Source: Salipaludibacillus daqingensis (GTDB lineage Bacteria > Bacillota > Bacilli > Bacillales > Salisediminibacteriaceae). From it: DNA of 64,000 nt. Under the pieces are notes generated by a model that saw only the letters and a program-made list of their open reading frames with translations, did no database searches and had not been told where the DNA came from. The position numbers and the translations under genes are program-made. The stretch is taken from positions 186,001 through 250,000 of the forward strand of contig NZ_JARZHF010000001.1 of the NCBI RefSeq assembly GCF_029891575.1, read 5' to 3'. Below, piece after piece: positions 1-8,008 of this stretch (within the stretch, counting starts at the first letter, position 1; every line of letters begins with the position of its first letter).

Positions 1-238
1 CCACTTTTTTACGAGGATCATAATGGTCTGTTAGTTGGCCTTTGACAGGCTCTACGACGACATCAAATAATCCATTATCATTCAATATTTTACGCGCAAC
101 TTCAGCACCGGTCATACCTGAAGAAGATGCGATTTGGGAATATTTACGATACGTACTTTTTACTTTTGAACTAGCCCAAAAAGGGATAATTAGTAGCAAT
201 GCGAAATAAATTAAAAAGCCACCGAATGTTTCAAACAT
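1..238 (-). CDS. YugP-like zinc metallopeptidase, partial (N-terminal 79 residues)
   Basis: The gene starts at ATG (238) after a GGAGGAAGG Shine-Dalgarno and runs off the left edge, so only the N-terminus is seen. Residues 1-20 form a hydrophobic membrane anchor, followed by a segment including SGMTGAEVARKIL and LTDHYDPRKKV. These match the conserved N-terminal part of the YugP/Zn_peptidase_2 family of membrane metallopeptidases. The HExxH zinc site of that family would lie beyond the edge and cannot be checked. It is the next gene downstream of ypjB on the same strand. The substrate is unknown. Confidence 0.8.
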   Translation of the reverse strand, partial: MFETFGGFLIYFALLLIIPFWASSKVKSTYRKYSQIASSSGMTGAEVARKILNDNGLFDVVVEPVKGQLTDHYDPRKKV

Positions 239-325
239 AATGTCCTTCCTCCTATCAATCATGTCCTTCTTTTATAGTTAATTTCATTTTAGTCAAAGAA
301 CATCAACATGTCAACGATCTTGCTT

Positions 326-1138
326 TCACTGGTTTTGGCGTCTTTTTCTTTTCAATCTTTCTGCTTGCTGCGCTCTATATTTTTTCCACCCGACATAACT
401 TAACGAGCTGAAAATCGCTCCACTAATAGTTATAATGAGCCAATATAACGAAGGATCGGATTCCTTTTCTGTTCCTTCTCCTGCGAAAATCACTAACAAT
501 TCTTTTTCGATTCGCTCCATATGTTGATCCCACTCTTGTTGCGAAACATCACCTTCATCCATCATTTTCTTTAAGTATTCTATTTGAGAATCAATTCTTT
601 GAAGTCTCTGTGGCGATAAGGAAACTTTCCATGTCGGTTTCGCTGTTTCATAATAGGAAAGAAAATGATTCACTTTTTTTACGGATAGTTCTGTTGTTCC
701 CTGCTTTGAAGTGAGTAATTCATTTAATGAACTTAACATCGGTTCTTTTAATTTAAGCCACAAAGGATCATCTTCGTTCACATAAATATCCATCAATAAA
801 CGAAGTTGATAAGCGTGAAATATTCTTTCTCTATGTGATAATGACGCGCTCTTAACCGCATGAACTGCCTCATCATATGTGGATGTAATCACTTGAAGCT
901 CATTCATCGTTAATTCGTACTTCGTCCGATCAATTTTTAGAAATAACTCTCCAAAATGATCGAGCATTTCCGCTGCCTCGTCATAATGATGTTGTTTCAC
1001 ATATTGTAAAATCGTATCACTCTTTTGATTTAATTCACTCCAATGCTTTTCCTCTTCACCATAAGCATTAGAGGCTCCGGTGAAAACTATAAGTAAAAGC
1101 ATCATCGTTAATATTGACGTAAACCTTCCTTTCCTCAT
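326..1138 (-). CDS. ypjB: Sporulation protein YpjB
   Basis: This is a 270-residue protein with an N-terminal signal peptide or anchor (about residues 7-27), a long helical extracytoplasmic middle part, and a C-terminal transmembrane helix (about 230-250) followed by a basic tail rich in Lys and Arg. Architecture and position directly downstream of ypjA and qcrABC match B. subtilis YpjB, annotated as a sporulation protein of unknown biochemical role. Assignment rests on synteny and topology more than on a catalytic motif. Confidence 0.75.
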   Translation of the reverse strand: MRKGRFTSILTMMLLLIVFTGASNAYGEEEKHWSELNQKSDTILQYVKQHHYDEAAEMLDHFGELFLKIDRTKYELTMNELQVITSTYDEAVHAVKSASLSHRERIFHAYQLRLLMDIYVNEDDPLWLKLKEPMLSSLNELLTSKQGTTELSVKKVNHFLSYYETAKPTWKVSLSPQRLQRIDSQIEYLKKMMDEGDVSQQEWDQHMERIEKELLVIFAGEGTEKESDPSLYWLIITISGAIFSSLSYVGWKKYRAQQAERLKRKRRQNQ

Positions 1139-1221
1139 GCCTGTCCCTCCTCTTTATCATACTTCATCTTATGAAGAGTTGGACAAGAGTAGACCGAGAA
1201 AGCAAGAAGAATTAACAAGAA

Positions 1222-1821
1222 TTATTTGAATGCTAATTCTCTTTCGGTGGAAACCTTTTTCAAAACATAGACCGTGAACAAAGAAAAGATGCTCAACCAA
1301 AACGTAAAATAGGCGATTTCTTGGATATAAGGTTGAATGGATGAAGCAACACCGGGATGCATGCCGTATATATAATCAATGACATCATTATGTAAAGTCC
1401 ATATAGCTACAAGAATAAGATGCCATGGCTTTATTCTGTAGTATGGGATATAAAGCAACCCTTGTATCGCCATCCCAAGGTGAGAAGCGATGAGCATATA
1501 ATTTAATATTCCTATAGGAGACCCTGCTACCGCTGCCGCTAAAATCATCACAACGGCCCAAACACCATATTTCAATAAAGTAACCGCAGCTAGCGCTTCC
1601 ACGATTGGAAAATTCTTTCCAAATAGAAAAGCAGCTAAAACAATGCAAAAAAACAAACTTGCTGTTGGGCTATCAGGTACGAAAATTAGAAAATGAGGTG
1701 GAGTCACAGCAATCTGGCTTTCATACCAAATGAATCCGTATATTGTACCGAAAATGTTGACGATTAAAAGCAGTAATATAAACCAACGTTGACCGATAAT
1801 TGATAATAGATATGTAAGCAT
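1222..1821 (-). CDS. ypjA: Integral membrane protein YpjA (DUF1405)
   Basis: This is a 199-residue, almost wholly hydrophobic protein with about six predicted transmembrane helices. Motifs such as FLIFVPDSPTASLFF near residue 45 and HNDVIDYIYGMHP near 145 are typical of the DUF1405 family. It sits between qcrC and ypjB, as in B. subtilis. Its function is unknown. It is separated from qcrC by a strong terminator (1900-1934), so it is probably transcribed separately from the qcr operon. Confidence 0.8.
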   Translation of the reverse strand: MLTYLLSIIGQRWFILLLLIVNIFGTIYGFIWYESQIAVTPPHFLIFVPDSPTASLFFCIVLAAFLFGKNFPIVEALAAVTLLKYGVWAVVMILAAAVAGSPIGILNYMLIASHLGMAIQGLLYIPYYRIKPWHLILVAIWTLHNDVIDYIYGMHPGVASSIQPYIQEIAYFTFWLSIFSLFTVYVLKKVSTERELAFK

Positions 1822-1899
1822 CGGTATCTCCCTTTACTATAGTTTTTAGCCATGTTAACACGCCTTGTTGCTATCTTACTATTATGTAACGATATTTTA

Positions 1900-1934
1900 A
1901 AAAGAGCTGACTGATATATCTCAGTCAGCTCTTA
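1900..1934 (-). terminator. Rho-independent terminator of qcrABC
   Basis: On the minus strand a 13-bp stem (AAGAGCTGACTGA paired with TCAGTCAGCTCTT) with a 6-base loop is followed by a T-rich run. It lies 11 bases after the qcrC stop codon. Confidence 0.85.
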
Positions 1935-1945
1935 TCATGTATTAA

Positions 1946-2734
1946 TTATTCGTCATCACCATCAGGATCTTGCCCATCGTTGGCAATAAAAGCTGCTAAT
2001 GTTTCAAGTTCTTCGTCAGAACCTTCAAATTGATCAGCTGGCATTCCATCTGCTCCATTAATAATGATGTCTTTCACTTGATCTACATCGTAGTCACTTT
2101 CAAATATGTTCGGTCCTGCTGCTCCACCTAACATATCCCCACCGTGACAACCGATACAGGACTCTTGAGATTGATATATTTCATACCCCTCTGCTGTTTC
2201 ATCTACTTCTACACCTTCAACAATTTGCCCTTGTTGCGCTGCCGCTTCCCAGTCGTGATCGTCGACAGATTCCCAAGTAAGAAAAATAATTGAAGCTATT
2301 CCTAGAAGCATAAGACCACTGGCAATTGGACGTTTAAATGGACGTCTTTCTTTTCCACTGTCTAACCATGGAACGAGTAATAGTGCTCCGAACGCAACAC
2401 CTGGAATTAATACAGCTCCAATAACAGTATACTGACCAGCAGCAAATTCATACTTTAATAATTGGTACAAAAATAAGAAGTACCAGTCTGGCAAAGGTAT
2501 GTAGCCAGAGTCAGTTGGATCTGCAATCCTTTCCAAAGGTGCCGGATGAGCCACAGTTAATACTAAAAAACCAATTAGAAAAACAGCCCCAACCATCCAT
2601 TCCCGAAGCAAGAAGTTCGGCCAGAATGCTTCTGTTTTTCCCGGATATTCTGAATAATCCTTAGGTATATTCGGTTTACGTTCAGCAGGGACACGCGAAT
2701 CCTCTACGAACTTCATCCCTTTTCCGCGGTGCAT
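1946..2734 (-). CDS. qcrC: Menaquinol:cytochrome c reductase, cytochrome b/c subunit QcrC
   Basis: This 262-residue fusion joins a cytochrome b6f subunit-IV-like part (three membrane helices, about residues 45-155) to a C-terminal cytochrome c domain. The haem-binding motif is CIGCHGGD, with C193, C196 and H197. A likely axial Met lies in the GADGMPADQF segment. It is the third subunit of the Bacillus-type bc complex, which carries electrons from menaquinol toward cytochrome c oxidase. The C-terminal domain should face outward. The N-terminus (MHRGKGMKFV) is nearly identical to the B. subtilis protein. The C-terminus is very acidic (DPDGDDE). It is the last gene of qcrABC. Confidence 0.97.
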   Translation of the reverse strand: MHRGKGMKFVEDSRVPAERKPNIPKDYSEYPGKTEAFWPNFLLREWMVGAVFLIGFLVLTVAHPAPLERIADPTDSGYIPLPDWYFLFLYQLLKYEFAAGQYTVIGAVLIPGVAFGALLLVPWLDSGKERRPFKRPIASGLMLLGIASIIFLTWESVDDHDWEAAAQQGQIVEGVEVDETAEGYEIYQSQESCIGCHGGDMLGGAAGPNIFESDYDVDQVKDIIINGADGMPADQFEGSDEELETLAAFIANDGQDPDGDDE

Positions 2735-2765
2735 AGCTTTCCCTCCTTATCACATCTGTTCCATC

Positions 2766-3437
2766 TTACAATGGACCAGAAATTCCTTGCTTACGAATCA
2801 TGAAAAAGTGAGCTCCCAACAATCCTAATAAAGCTCCCGGTAAAAAGAACACATGAATCGCAAAGAATCGTGCTAGTGTTTGTGCCCCAATAATTTCTCC
2901 ACCAGCTAATAATGTTCTAGCAAAACCACCAATAATAGGTGCACTTTCTGCAATTTCAAGTCCTACTACTGTGGCGAAATATGCTTTCATATCCCAAGGT
3001 AATAAATACCCAGTGAAACCAAGACCTAAAATGACGAAAAATAGTAAAACTCCAACAACCCAGTTTAATTCACGAGGTTTTTTGTATGAACCAGTGAAGA
3101 AAACTCGAAGTGTATGAAGAAACATCATGACGATAACCAAACTGGCACCCCAATGGTGCATCCCCCGAACGATCATCCCGTGCGTTACTTCATTTTGTAA
3201 ATAATAAACCGATTCGTATGCATGAATAATATCTGGAACATAATACATCGTCAAAAACATTCCAGAAAGAATTTGGATAACAACGACAAAAAATGTCAGT
3301 CCTCCAAAACAATAAACAAAAGCAGAAAAGTGATGAGCTGGATTTACGTGTTCAGGTACTTCATGGTCCGCAATATCGCGCCATAAAGGTGTTATATCTA
3401 AACGTTCATCCACCCAATCATATACTTTCTGTAGCAT
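2766..3437 (-). CDS. qcrB: Menaquinol:cytochrome c reductase, cytochrome b6 subunit QcrB
   Basis: This 223-residue, four-helix cytochrome b6 has paired haem-ligand histidines on two helices (within HHWGASLVIVMMFLH and the later FFAIHVFFLPG region) and the Cys in VYCFGG that carries the covalent haem in b6-type proteins. It contains GFTGYLLPWD of the quinol site. With QcrA and QcrC it forms the membrane bc complex that oxidises menaquinol and moves protons. It lies 31 bases upstream of qcrC and 17 bases downstream of qcrA, so the three genes form an operon. Confidence 0.97.
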   Translation of the reverse strand: MLQKVYDWVDERLDITPLWRDIADHEVPEHVNPAHHFSAFVYCFGGLTFFVVVIQILSGMFLTMYYVPDIIHAYESVYYLQNEVTHGMIVRGMHHWGASLVIVMMFLHTLRVFFTGSYKKPRELNWVVGVLLFFVILGLGFTGYLLPWDMKAYFATVVGLEIAESAPIIGGFARTLLAGGEIIGAQTLARFFAIHVFFLPGALLGLLGAHFFMIRKQGISGPL

Positions 3438-3454
3438 TCCTTACGCCCCCCTTT

Positions 3455-3958
3455 TTAACTACGCTGATTGATTTGACCTAAATAAATCATCCCGTCACGG
3501 ACTTCCACATCATAAACGTCCAACGGTCGCGTCGGTGGCGTGCCTGCAACGTTTGTCCCATCTCGCTCAAATCGTCCAAAATGACATGGACAAAAAAACT
3601 GTTCTGGATAATCTTCATTAGAATCCCAGTTTACTGTACAACCTAGGTGCGTACAGATAGGTGAAAGAGCAATAATCTCATCTCCATCTTTATAAATCCA
3701 TGCAGATCGAGGCTGCTCTGATGTATACCAAGCATCTTCAATTTCCAATTGAAAATTGACAATCTGAGGCTCATCTGTTAATTCATCTTCACCAAGACCA
3801 ACAGATACAAATTCTGAATCCCCTGTAGCTTCTAACGCAGGGTCTAACGCCATTCTAACCATTGGGCTAAGCATTCCCGCAGCCATAAAGCCACCTACAC
3901 CAGTTAATGTATAAGTTAAAAATTGACGTCTTGAAACCCGGTGCTTTTTTTCGCTCAC
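3455..3958 (-). CDS. qcrA: Menaquinol:cytochrome c reductase, Rieske iron-sulfur subunit QcrA
   Basis: This is a 167-residue Rieske protein. The N-terminus has a twin-arginine-like RRQFLTYTLTGVGG anchor. The [2Fe-2S] cluster ligands lie in CTHLGC and CPCHFGRF, in the normal order. The start is GTG at 3958, preceded by GGAGGGAAGG. It is the first gene of the qcrABC operon, behind a good sigma-A promoter at 4027-4056, and accepts electrons from menaquinol on the outer face of the membrane. Confidence 0.97.
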   Translation of the reverse strand: MSEKKHRVSRRQFLTYTLTGVGGFMAAGMLSPMVRMALDPALEATGDSEFVSVGLGEDELTDEPQIVNFQLEIEDAWYTSEQPRSAWIYKDGDEIIALSPICTHLGCTVNWDSNEDYPEQFFCPCHFGRFERDGTNVAGTPPTRPLDVYDVEVRDGMIYLGQINQRS

Positions 3959-3983
3959 AACCTTCCCTCCTCACATCCAAATC

Positions 3984-4002
3984 TTCACACAAATTTCACA
4001 CA
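3984..4002 (-). repeat. Tandem TGTGTGAA repeats in the qcr leader
   Basis: Two exact copies of TGTGTGAA (minus strand) start 11 bases apart, one helical turn, between the promoter and the qcrA ribosome site. They could be a tandem binding site for a response regulator such as ResD, known to control qcr in B. subtilis. That link is inference, and the downstream position would be unusual for an activator. Confidence 0.35.
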
Positions 4003-4026
4003 CTTAAAACATACTAAGACATTATT

Positions 4027-4056
4027 ATGATAGCCCAATAAAACGTGCACTGTCAA
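4027..4056 (-). promoter_or_regulatory. Sigma-A promoter of qcrABC
   Basis: On the minus strand, TTGACA (4051-4056) and TATCAT (4027-4032) are separated by 18 bases, about 70 bases upstream of the qcrA start. The -35 is a perfect consensus. Confidence 0.7.
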
Positions 4057-4091
4057 TAAAATCACACTAATCATTTTAGAAGAATAATGTC

Positions 4092-4571
4092 TTATTCATC
4101 TCGATTATTTGGTTCTGTTTGCCATTTCCCCGTAAATAAGGGCATAATTTGGCTAGTTTGTTGCTCTACTGTTTTTTTTAATTGATCGGAATTCATTGTC
4201 TCACTTGAAATTGCAGGAATCCAAATCAACTCATCAGGAAGTTTTTTATCTAATGATTTCCATGCTACATCTGAAGTAACATAAAAAACATATTTAAATC
4301 CTTGTTGAAACAAATGAGCATCCCATTCCATTAATCTGCGAAGTTTTTCTTCCGAAGACTCCGTTTTTAAATAAGTAAATGGGGGCATTAAAAATACTCT
4401 GCCTGTAAATTGATTTTCAATTCGATCTGTTATGTATTCCGTGAACTCTCCCATTGTAATCGTTTCTTTTTCCGATTTCCCCCATTGCAAAGGTATGAGA
4501 GGAATGACGGCTGTATCGACATATTCCTTTGCTTGTTGATAGGTATCGATGTCGGTTACTTTCCACTTCAT
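4092..4571 (-). CDS. ypiF: YpiF family protein (DUF2487)
   Basis: This 159-residue soluble protein starts at MKWKVTDID, with GAGGAGG six bases ahead; an ATG 15 bases upstream lies in the Shine-Dalgarno itself and is less likely. Motifs such as FLMPPFTYL and the final HLFQQGFKYVFYVTSD segment fit the DUF2487 family represented by B. subtilis YpiF. It sits between ypiB and qcrA, as in B. subtilis. No catalytic motif is visible and the function is unknown. Confidence 0.8.
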   Translation of the reverse strand: MKWKVTDIDTYQQAKEYVDTAVIPLIPLQWGKSEKETITMGEFTEYITDRIENQFTGRVFLMPPFTYLKTESSEEKLRRLMEWDAHLFQQGFKYVFYVTSDVAWKSLDKKLPDELIWIPAISSETMNSDQLKKTVEQQTSQIMPLFTGKWQTEPNNRDE

Positions 4572-4657
4572 TGTTAGCCTCCTCATGAACTATATTCAAC
4601 TATCACACTCTTAAATATACAATTATTTTCTCTAGTATGAACAGGTTTCCCCAAAAG

Positions 4658-4684
4658 AAAAGCCCTTAGTCTTCAAGGGCTTTT
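4658..4684 (-). terminator. Terminator overlapping the ypiB stop codon
   Basis: The stem AAAGCCCTT / AAGGGCTTT followed by TCTTTT has its first arm inside the last codons of ypiB. It separates ypiB from ypiF. Confidence 0.75.
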
Positions 4685-5217
4685 AAAGCAGAATATTTTT
4701 TTGCTAAGTCTTGGAACGTTGTTTCATCCCCGTTCACTAAAGCAAGATCAATCTCTTCTTCAAGCATTTTCATACTTTGCATACGTATCGATTCATCTAA
4801 AATCATTTCTGCCAATAATCCTTGTAAGTTTTCTTCTGCTTCATTTACTGGTAGGTAAGGGTTCTCCTCTAATACAGCCATATACTGAGGTAACGTTTGT
4901 TTTTCTTTGAAGTTCAACTGGATATATATATCCTCGTTCCGATTCAAGCGAATGTCATGAAATGATTTCTCTGCATCCATTGTTACGTGCTGATTTTTGT
5001 GAAAAGCAAATGGGACATGCTCCACATCATTAGCCGAAATCATTAAAGCTTTCGGACAATGCTCGGCTTGCTCAACAAAGTGAACTCGTTCCATTAAGAT
5101 GTCATCACTCATTAAAAAGTTCAACAGCCATGCGCACTCACGGCGTTTTAGCTGATACGACTCTAAAAACCACTTCAAAAAATCACGCTTTTCCATTACT
5201 GGAACTGGATTGTTCAT
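4666..5217 (-). CDS. ypiB: YpiB family protein (UPF0302)
   Basis: This is a 183-residue soluble protein of the UPF0302/YpiB family. The N-terminus carries the family segment EKRDFLKWFLESYQLKRREC and the C-terminal third is a helical IDEAL-type tail (residues about 145-183, including DLALVNGDETTFQDLAKKY). The start chosen is ATG 5217, seven bases after GGAGG; the GTG just before it is too close. Its precise role is not established. Synteny with ypiA upstream and ypiF/qcr downstream matches B. subtilis. Confidence 0.85.
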   Translation of the reverse strand: MNNPVPVMEKRDFLKWFLESYQLKRRECAWLLNFLMSDDILMERVHFVEQAEHCPKALMISANDVEHVPFAFHKNQHVTMDAEKSFHDIRLNRNEDIYIQLNFKEKQTLPQYMAVLEENPYLPVNEAEENLQGLLAEMILDESIRMQSMKMLEEEIDLALVNGDETTFQDLAKKYSALKALED

Positions 5218-5527
5218 CACGACCCCTCCCTTTTTTTAAACCACAACAGGGACAGAACACACTTTCCTTTTTCCTACCTTTTCAAGCTTTTGATAATGAA
5301 TTCAACCAACAGATGTTCTCACCTTGATTTCCACCAATGTCCCTTTCATCCGTCGGTGAACTAAACTGCATAACCCCAACAAGAAGTACCCCCGTCTAAA
5401 ATGATTGAAAATGCCTTATATACTTATAACTATTCTCCATGTAATCGAAAAATCCTGCTAGATTTATCTTAATTTTCTTATTCCCTTAATTTTGTTTTAT
5501 TAATCTCTTAATCTCAATGAATTCGGC
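5218..5527. other. Intergenic region between ypiA and ypiB
   Basis: This 310-base AT-rich stretch contains the ypiB ribosome site at its left end. I see no gene, no strong hairpin and no convincing repeat in it. A promoter for ypiB is probably here but I could not single one out. Confidence 0.5.
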
Positions 5528-6796
5528 TTATTTTTTCAAGTCAATAAGCCTTTCTTCAATATCTAATCGGTCCGGTTGTAGTAAAAGTAATTCTTCTAAC
5601 AACGCAATCCCTTTTTCTTTGTTTTTGACAGCAAGAAATGTAAATGCGGCTTCTTCAAGAAGCCTTTCATCCCTACTTAAAGATTGTAAAGCCGTATCAT
5701 ATGCTTCTGCTGCTCCTTTCATATCATCTTGTTCAAATAACGCTTTCGCTCGGTAGCGTTCATATACTGGATCAAATTCACCATAATCATCAAGGAATGT
5801 CACAAGGTCAAGGATACCTTCAAAATCTTCTTCTTTATCAAAATAAATAAGCAACTCTTTAACTGCAGATAAATTTGATGGGTTCAGCGCAATGACTTTC
5901 TCCAAAAAAACTTTTCCTTCGGAGTGTAATCCTTTTGAAAACTGCAGTTTGGCTAATTCTAAGTATAATTCTTCGTTAAACTCATCTTTTTTAATACCTT
6001 CTTCCAATGTATCGGTAGCTTCGTCCAGCTTTTTCTGAGCTATAAAGGCTCTGGCTAAATATGGATAGACGCTAGTATAGTCCGGATCCATCTCTAAAAG
6101 TCTCGTAAACGTTTTTACAGCCGTATCAATATCGTCAATTTGTAGTGCAGTATAACCAAATCCAAATAGTCCATCCGGTGTTTCTTCTTCTTCTAATCCT
6201 TCTCTATAATAATTCATCGCATCTTCAAACTGGCCTGTGATACTATATGCTTCTGCCAATTTCAGTTGTGGTTGAATCGGTAATTCATCTGGGAGGTTTC
6301 CTTGATGGATGGCTTTTTTATAATTAGAAATTGCTTGCTGATAATCTCCACGATTTAAATAGAACTCGCCTAAACCAAATTGAAGGACCGCATTACCAGG
6401 TTCATTTTTTATCGCTTCGAGTAGCTTTTTCTCAGCCACTTCTTCTAATCCTTGATTTTCATACAAATCTGCTAAAAGAAGTTGTGCCTGGATGTAAGCT
6501 GCATCTCCTTTGTCAATTTCACTTAGCATCTCAATAGCCTCGTCTTCTTTCCCTAATTCACTGTAACATTCTGCTGCAAAAGCAAATAACTCTCCGTGAT
6601 CTGGATAAGTAAACATCAACTCTTCAACAAGGATTACTGATCGATCGACAAGACCTAGTTCAAAATAAAGTTCTGCAATTGTTCGTTTCGTTTCATCATC
6701 AGCCGAAACTTCCAATGCTTCTATATTTTTGAGTCCTTCCTCATGCTGTCCTTCTTCAATTAATTTAATAGCACCTGCTAGCTTTTCATTCATCAT
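5528..6796 (-). CDS. ypiA: Tetratricopeptide-repeat protein YpiA
   Basis: This 422-residue soluble protein consists almost entirely of TPR helices. Typical TPR patterns with Gly/Ala at position 8, Tyr at 11 and Pro at 32 recur, for example in LYENQGLEEVAEKKLLEAIK, FYLNRGDYQQAISNYKKAI and YREGLEEEETPDGLFGFGY. About ten to twelve repeats fit. The start is the MMNEKLAG Met (6796), preceded by GAAAGGAAG; an upstream in-frame ATG lacks a ribosome site. As a TPR scaffold it probably binds partner proteins, but the partner is unknown. It matches B. subtilis ypiA in position. Confidence 0.85.
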   Translation of the reverse strand: MMNEKLAGAIKLIEEGQHEEGLKNIEALEVSADDETKRTIAELYFELGLVDRSVILVEELMFTYPDHGELFAFAAECYSELGKEDEAIEMLSEIDKGDAAYIQAQLLLADLYENQGLEEVAEKKLLEAIKNEPGNAVLQFGLGEFYLNRGDYQQAISNYKKAIHQGNLPDELPIQPQLKLAEAYSITGQFEDAMNYYREGLEEEETPDGLFGFGYTALQIDDIDTAVKTFTRLLEMDPDYTSVYPYLARAFIAQKKLDEATDTLEEGIKKDEFNEELYLELAKLQFSKGLHSEGKVFLEKVIALNPSNLSAVKELLIYFDKEEDFEGILDLVTFLDDYGEFDPVYERYRAKALFEQDDMKGAAEAYDTALQSLSRDERLLEEAAFTFLAVKNKEKGIALLEELLLLQPDRLDIEERLIDLKK

Positions 6797-6889
6797 AGAT
6801 TTGCTTCCTTTCTTTTCATATGTCTCTCCCCATTTTAACGAACCCACCTCATGAGTCAAATGTTGAGCACAATTGTTTAAGATTGAAAA

Positions 6890-7780
6890 CTAATCGTATT
6901 GATAAACGGCGTTAATTGGTAGGAATTGTTCAGGAACAATGGAGGTGAGCTCTCGGCCTTTTTCTCCTTCAATAAGCCAAGTTGTTCCATGTTTCACTAT
7001 ATTTCCTCGAAGGACAATAATATCTGGTAATACAATTGGAGTATCACCTTCTACTTTATCGAGATACATAAAGTAGTCAGCGTCACTACCAGAGTCGAAA
7101 CTTCCTTTTTGGGGATATAACCCTAACCTCTTTAAAAAAAGCAGTGGTGCCTTTTCTAACGGCTTAGGAATCCGAAAGTAACTATTTACTCTCCAGTGCT
7201 TAACAATTCGCTCCCACCCTTGTAAAATCGACTGTTGCTCTTTTTCATGCAAATCAACATGATATTGATCTATCAAAAACATCATCCTAACAGGGAATGC
7301 AGCTTCAAGGTATCGTTGCCATGGGGCATGAATGAGTTCTTCTTCTGAATGAACATAAAAAAATGTTAACGGAATAGACAATACTTTTAACTTTCGAATC
7401 CAAGACTGCGTCAATCTTTCTAACGGAACTCTTACTGCCAATATATAATCGATAGGACAAGTTTTAAAGTGCTGCCTTGCTTCTTCAATTAGCCGCTCTG
7501 TTAAACTCTCATAATCTATATCGACAACATAGATAAACGATGAAAAACCATATAACAGCATTCTCTTTACATAGGACATTCCGTGCCCATTCTGAAAAGC
7601 AAACCCAACATCTCTATCTAGCTTCACTTTTCCAGAGTAGACGTTAAATGCACTTGTATCCATTTCATAAATATTTCGTTCTTCTACACTATTCGGACAA
7701 AAACGAATTTCTCCGTTGTCGACTAACACTCTTTTTTGATTATTCGTAACATGATCCCATACCTCCATATAATATTTCAT
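6890..7780 (-). CDS. Degenerate amidohydrolase-like protein, metal site lost
   Basis: This 296-residue protein is not a B. subtilis neighbour gene that I recognise. Its C-terminal third contains GLYPQKGSF (from residue 220) and GSDADYFMYLDK (231-242), followed by a PDIIVLRGNIV strand. This is the layout of the end of hydantoinase, dihydropyrimidinase or dihydroorotase proteins (LYPrKG..GsDADlv..D...v..vi.rG..v). The N-terminal part also looks like the first beta-sandwich strands (RVLVDNGEIRF), but where the family has the D-x-H-x-H metal motif there is only KLDRDVGFAFQNGH. The protein is also about 150 residues shorter than active members. I infer a catalytically dead relative with a binding or structural role. 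It lies 93 bases upstream of ypiA. Confidence 0.55.
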   Translation of the reverse strand: MKYYMEVWDHVTNNQKRVLVDNGEIRFCPNSVEERNIYEMDTSAFNVYSGKVKLDRDVGFAFQNGHGMSYVKRMLLYGFSSFIYVVDIDYESLTERLIEEARQHFKTCPIDYILAVRVPLERLTQSWIRKLKVLSIPLTFFYVHSEEELIHAPWQRYLEAAFPVRMMFLIDQYHVDLHEKEQQSILQGWERIVKHWRVNSYFRIPKPLEKAPLLFLKRLGLYPQKGSFDSGSDADYFMYLDKVEGDTPIVLPDIIVLRGNIVKHGTTWLIEGEKGRELTSIVPEQFLPINAVYQYD

Positions 7781-7974
7781 AAGCCTCCAACTCCGTTCAT
7801 GTTATCGCTCTAGCTTTTTCACTACTCTTAGTGAAATAAACCTACTGCTTTATAGACAAGCTATGACATAGTAGAAGAGGATATGCTTTCAATGTTGCGA
7901 TAAATGGAGATATTTGATAACTTTCTATATCGCCTCCATCTCTTTTCGTAATCTACACACCCTCAAAACACAAT

Positions 7975-8006
7975 AAAACAGCTACACAATTTTGTGTAGC
8001 TGTTTT
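7975..8006 (-). terminator. Terminator of the aro-trp supraoperon
   Basis: A 14-bp class stem (AAAACAGCTACACA / TGTGTAGCTGTTTT) begins three bases after the aroA stop and ends in a T-rich run on the minus strand. It closes the supraoperon and isolates it from the amidohydrolase-like gene. Confidence 0.85.
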
Positions 8007-8008
8007 CA

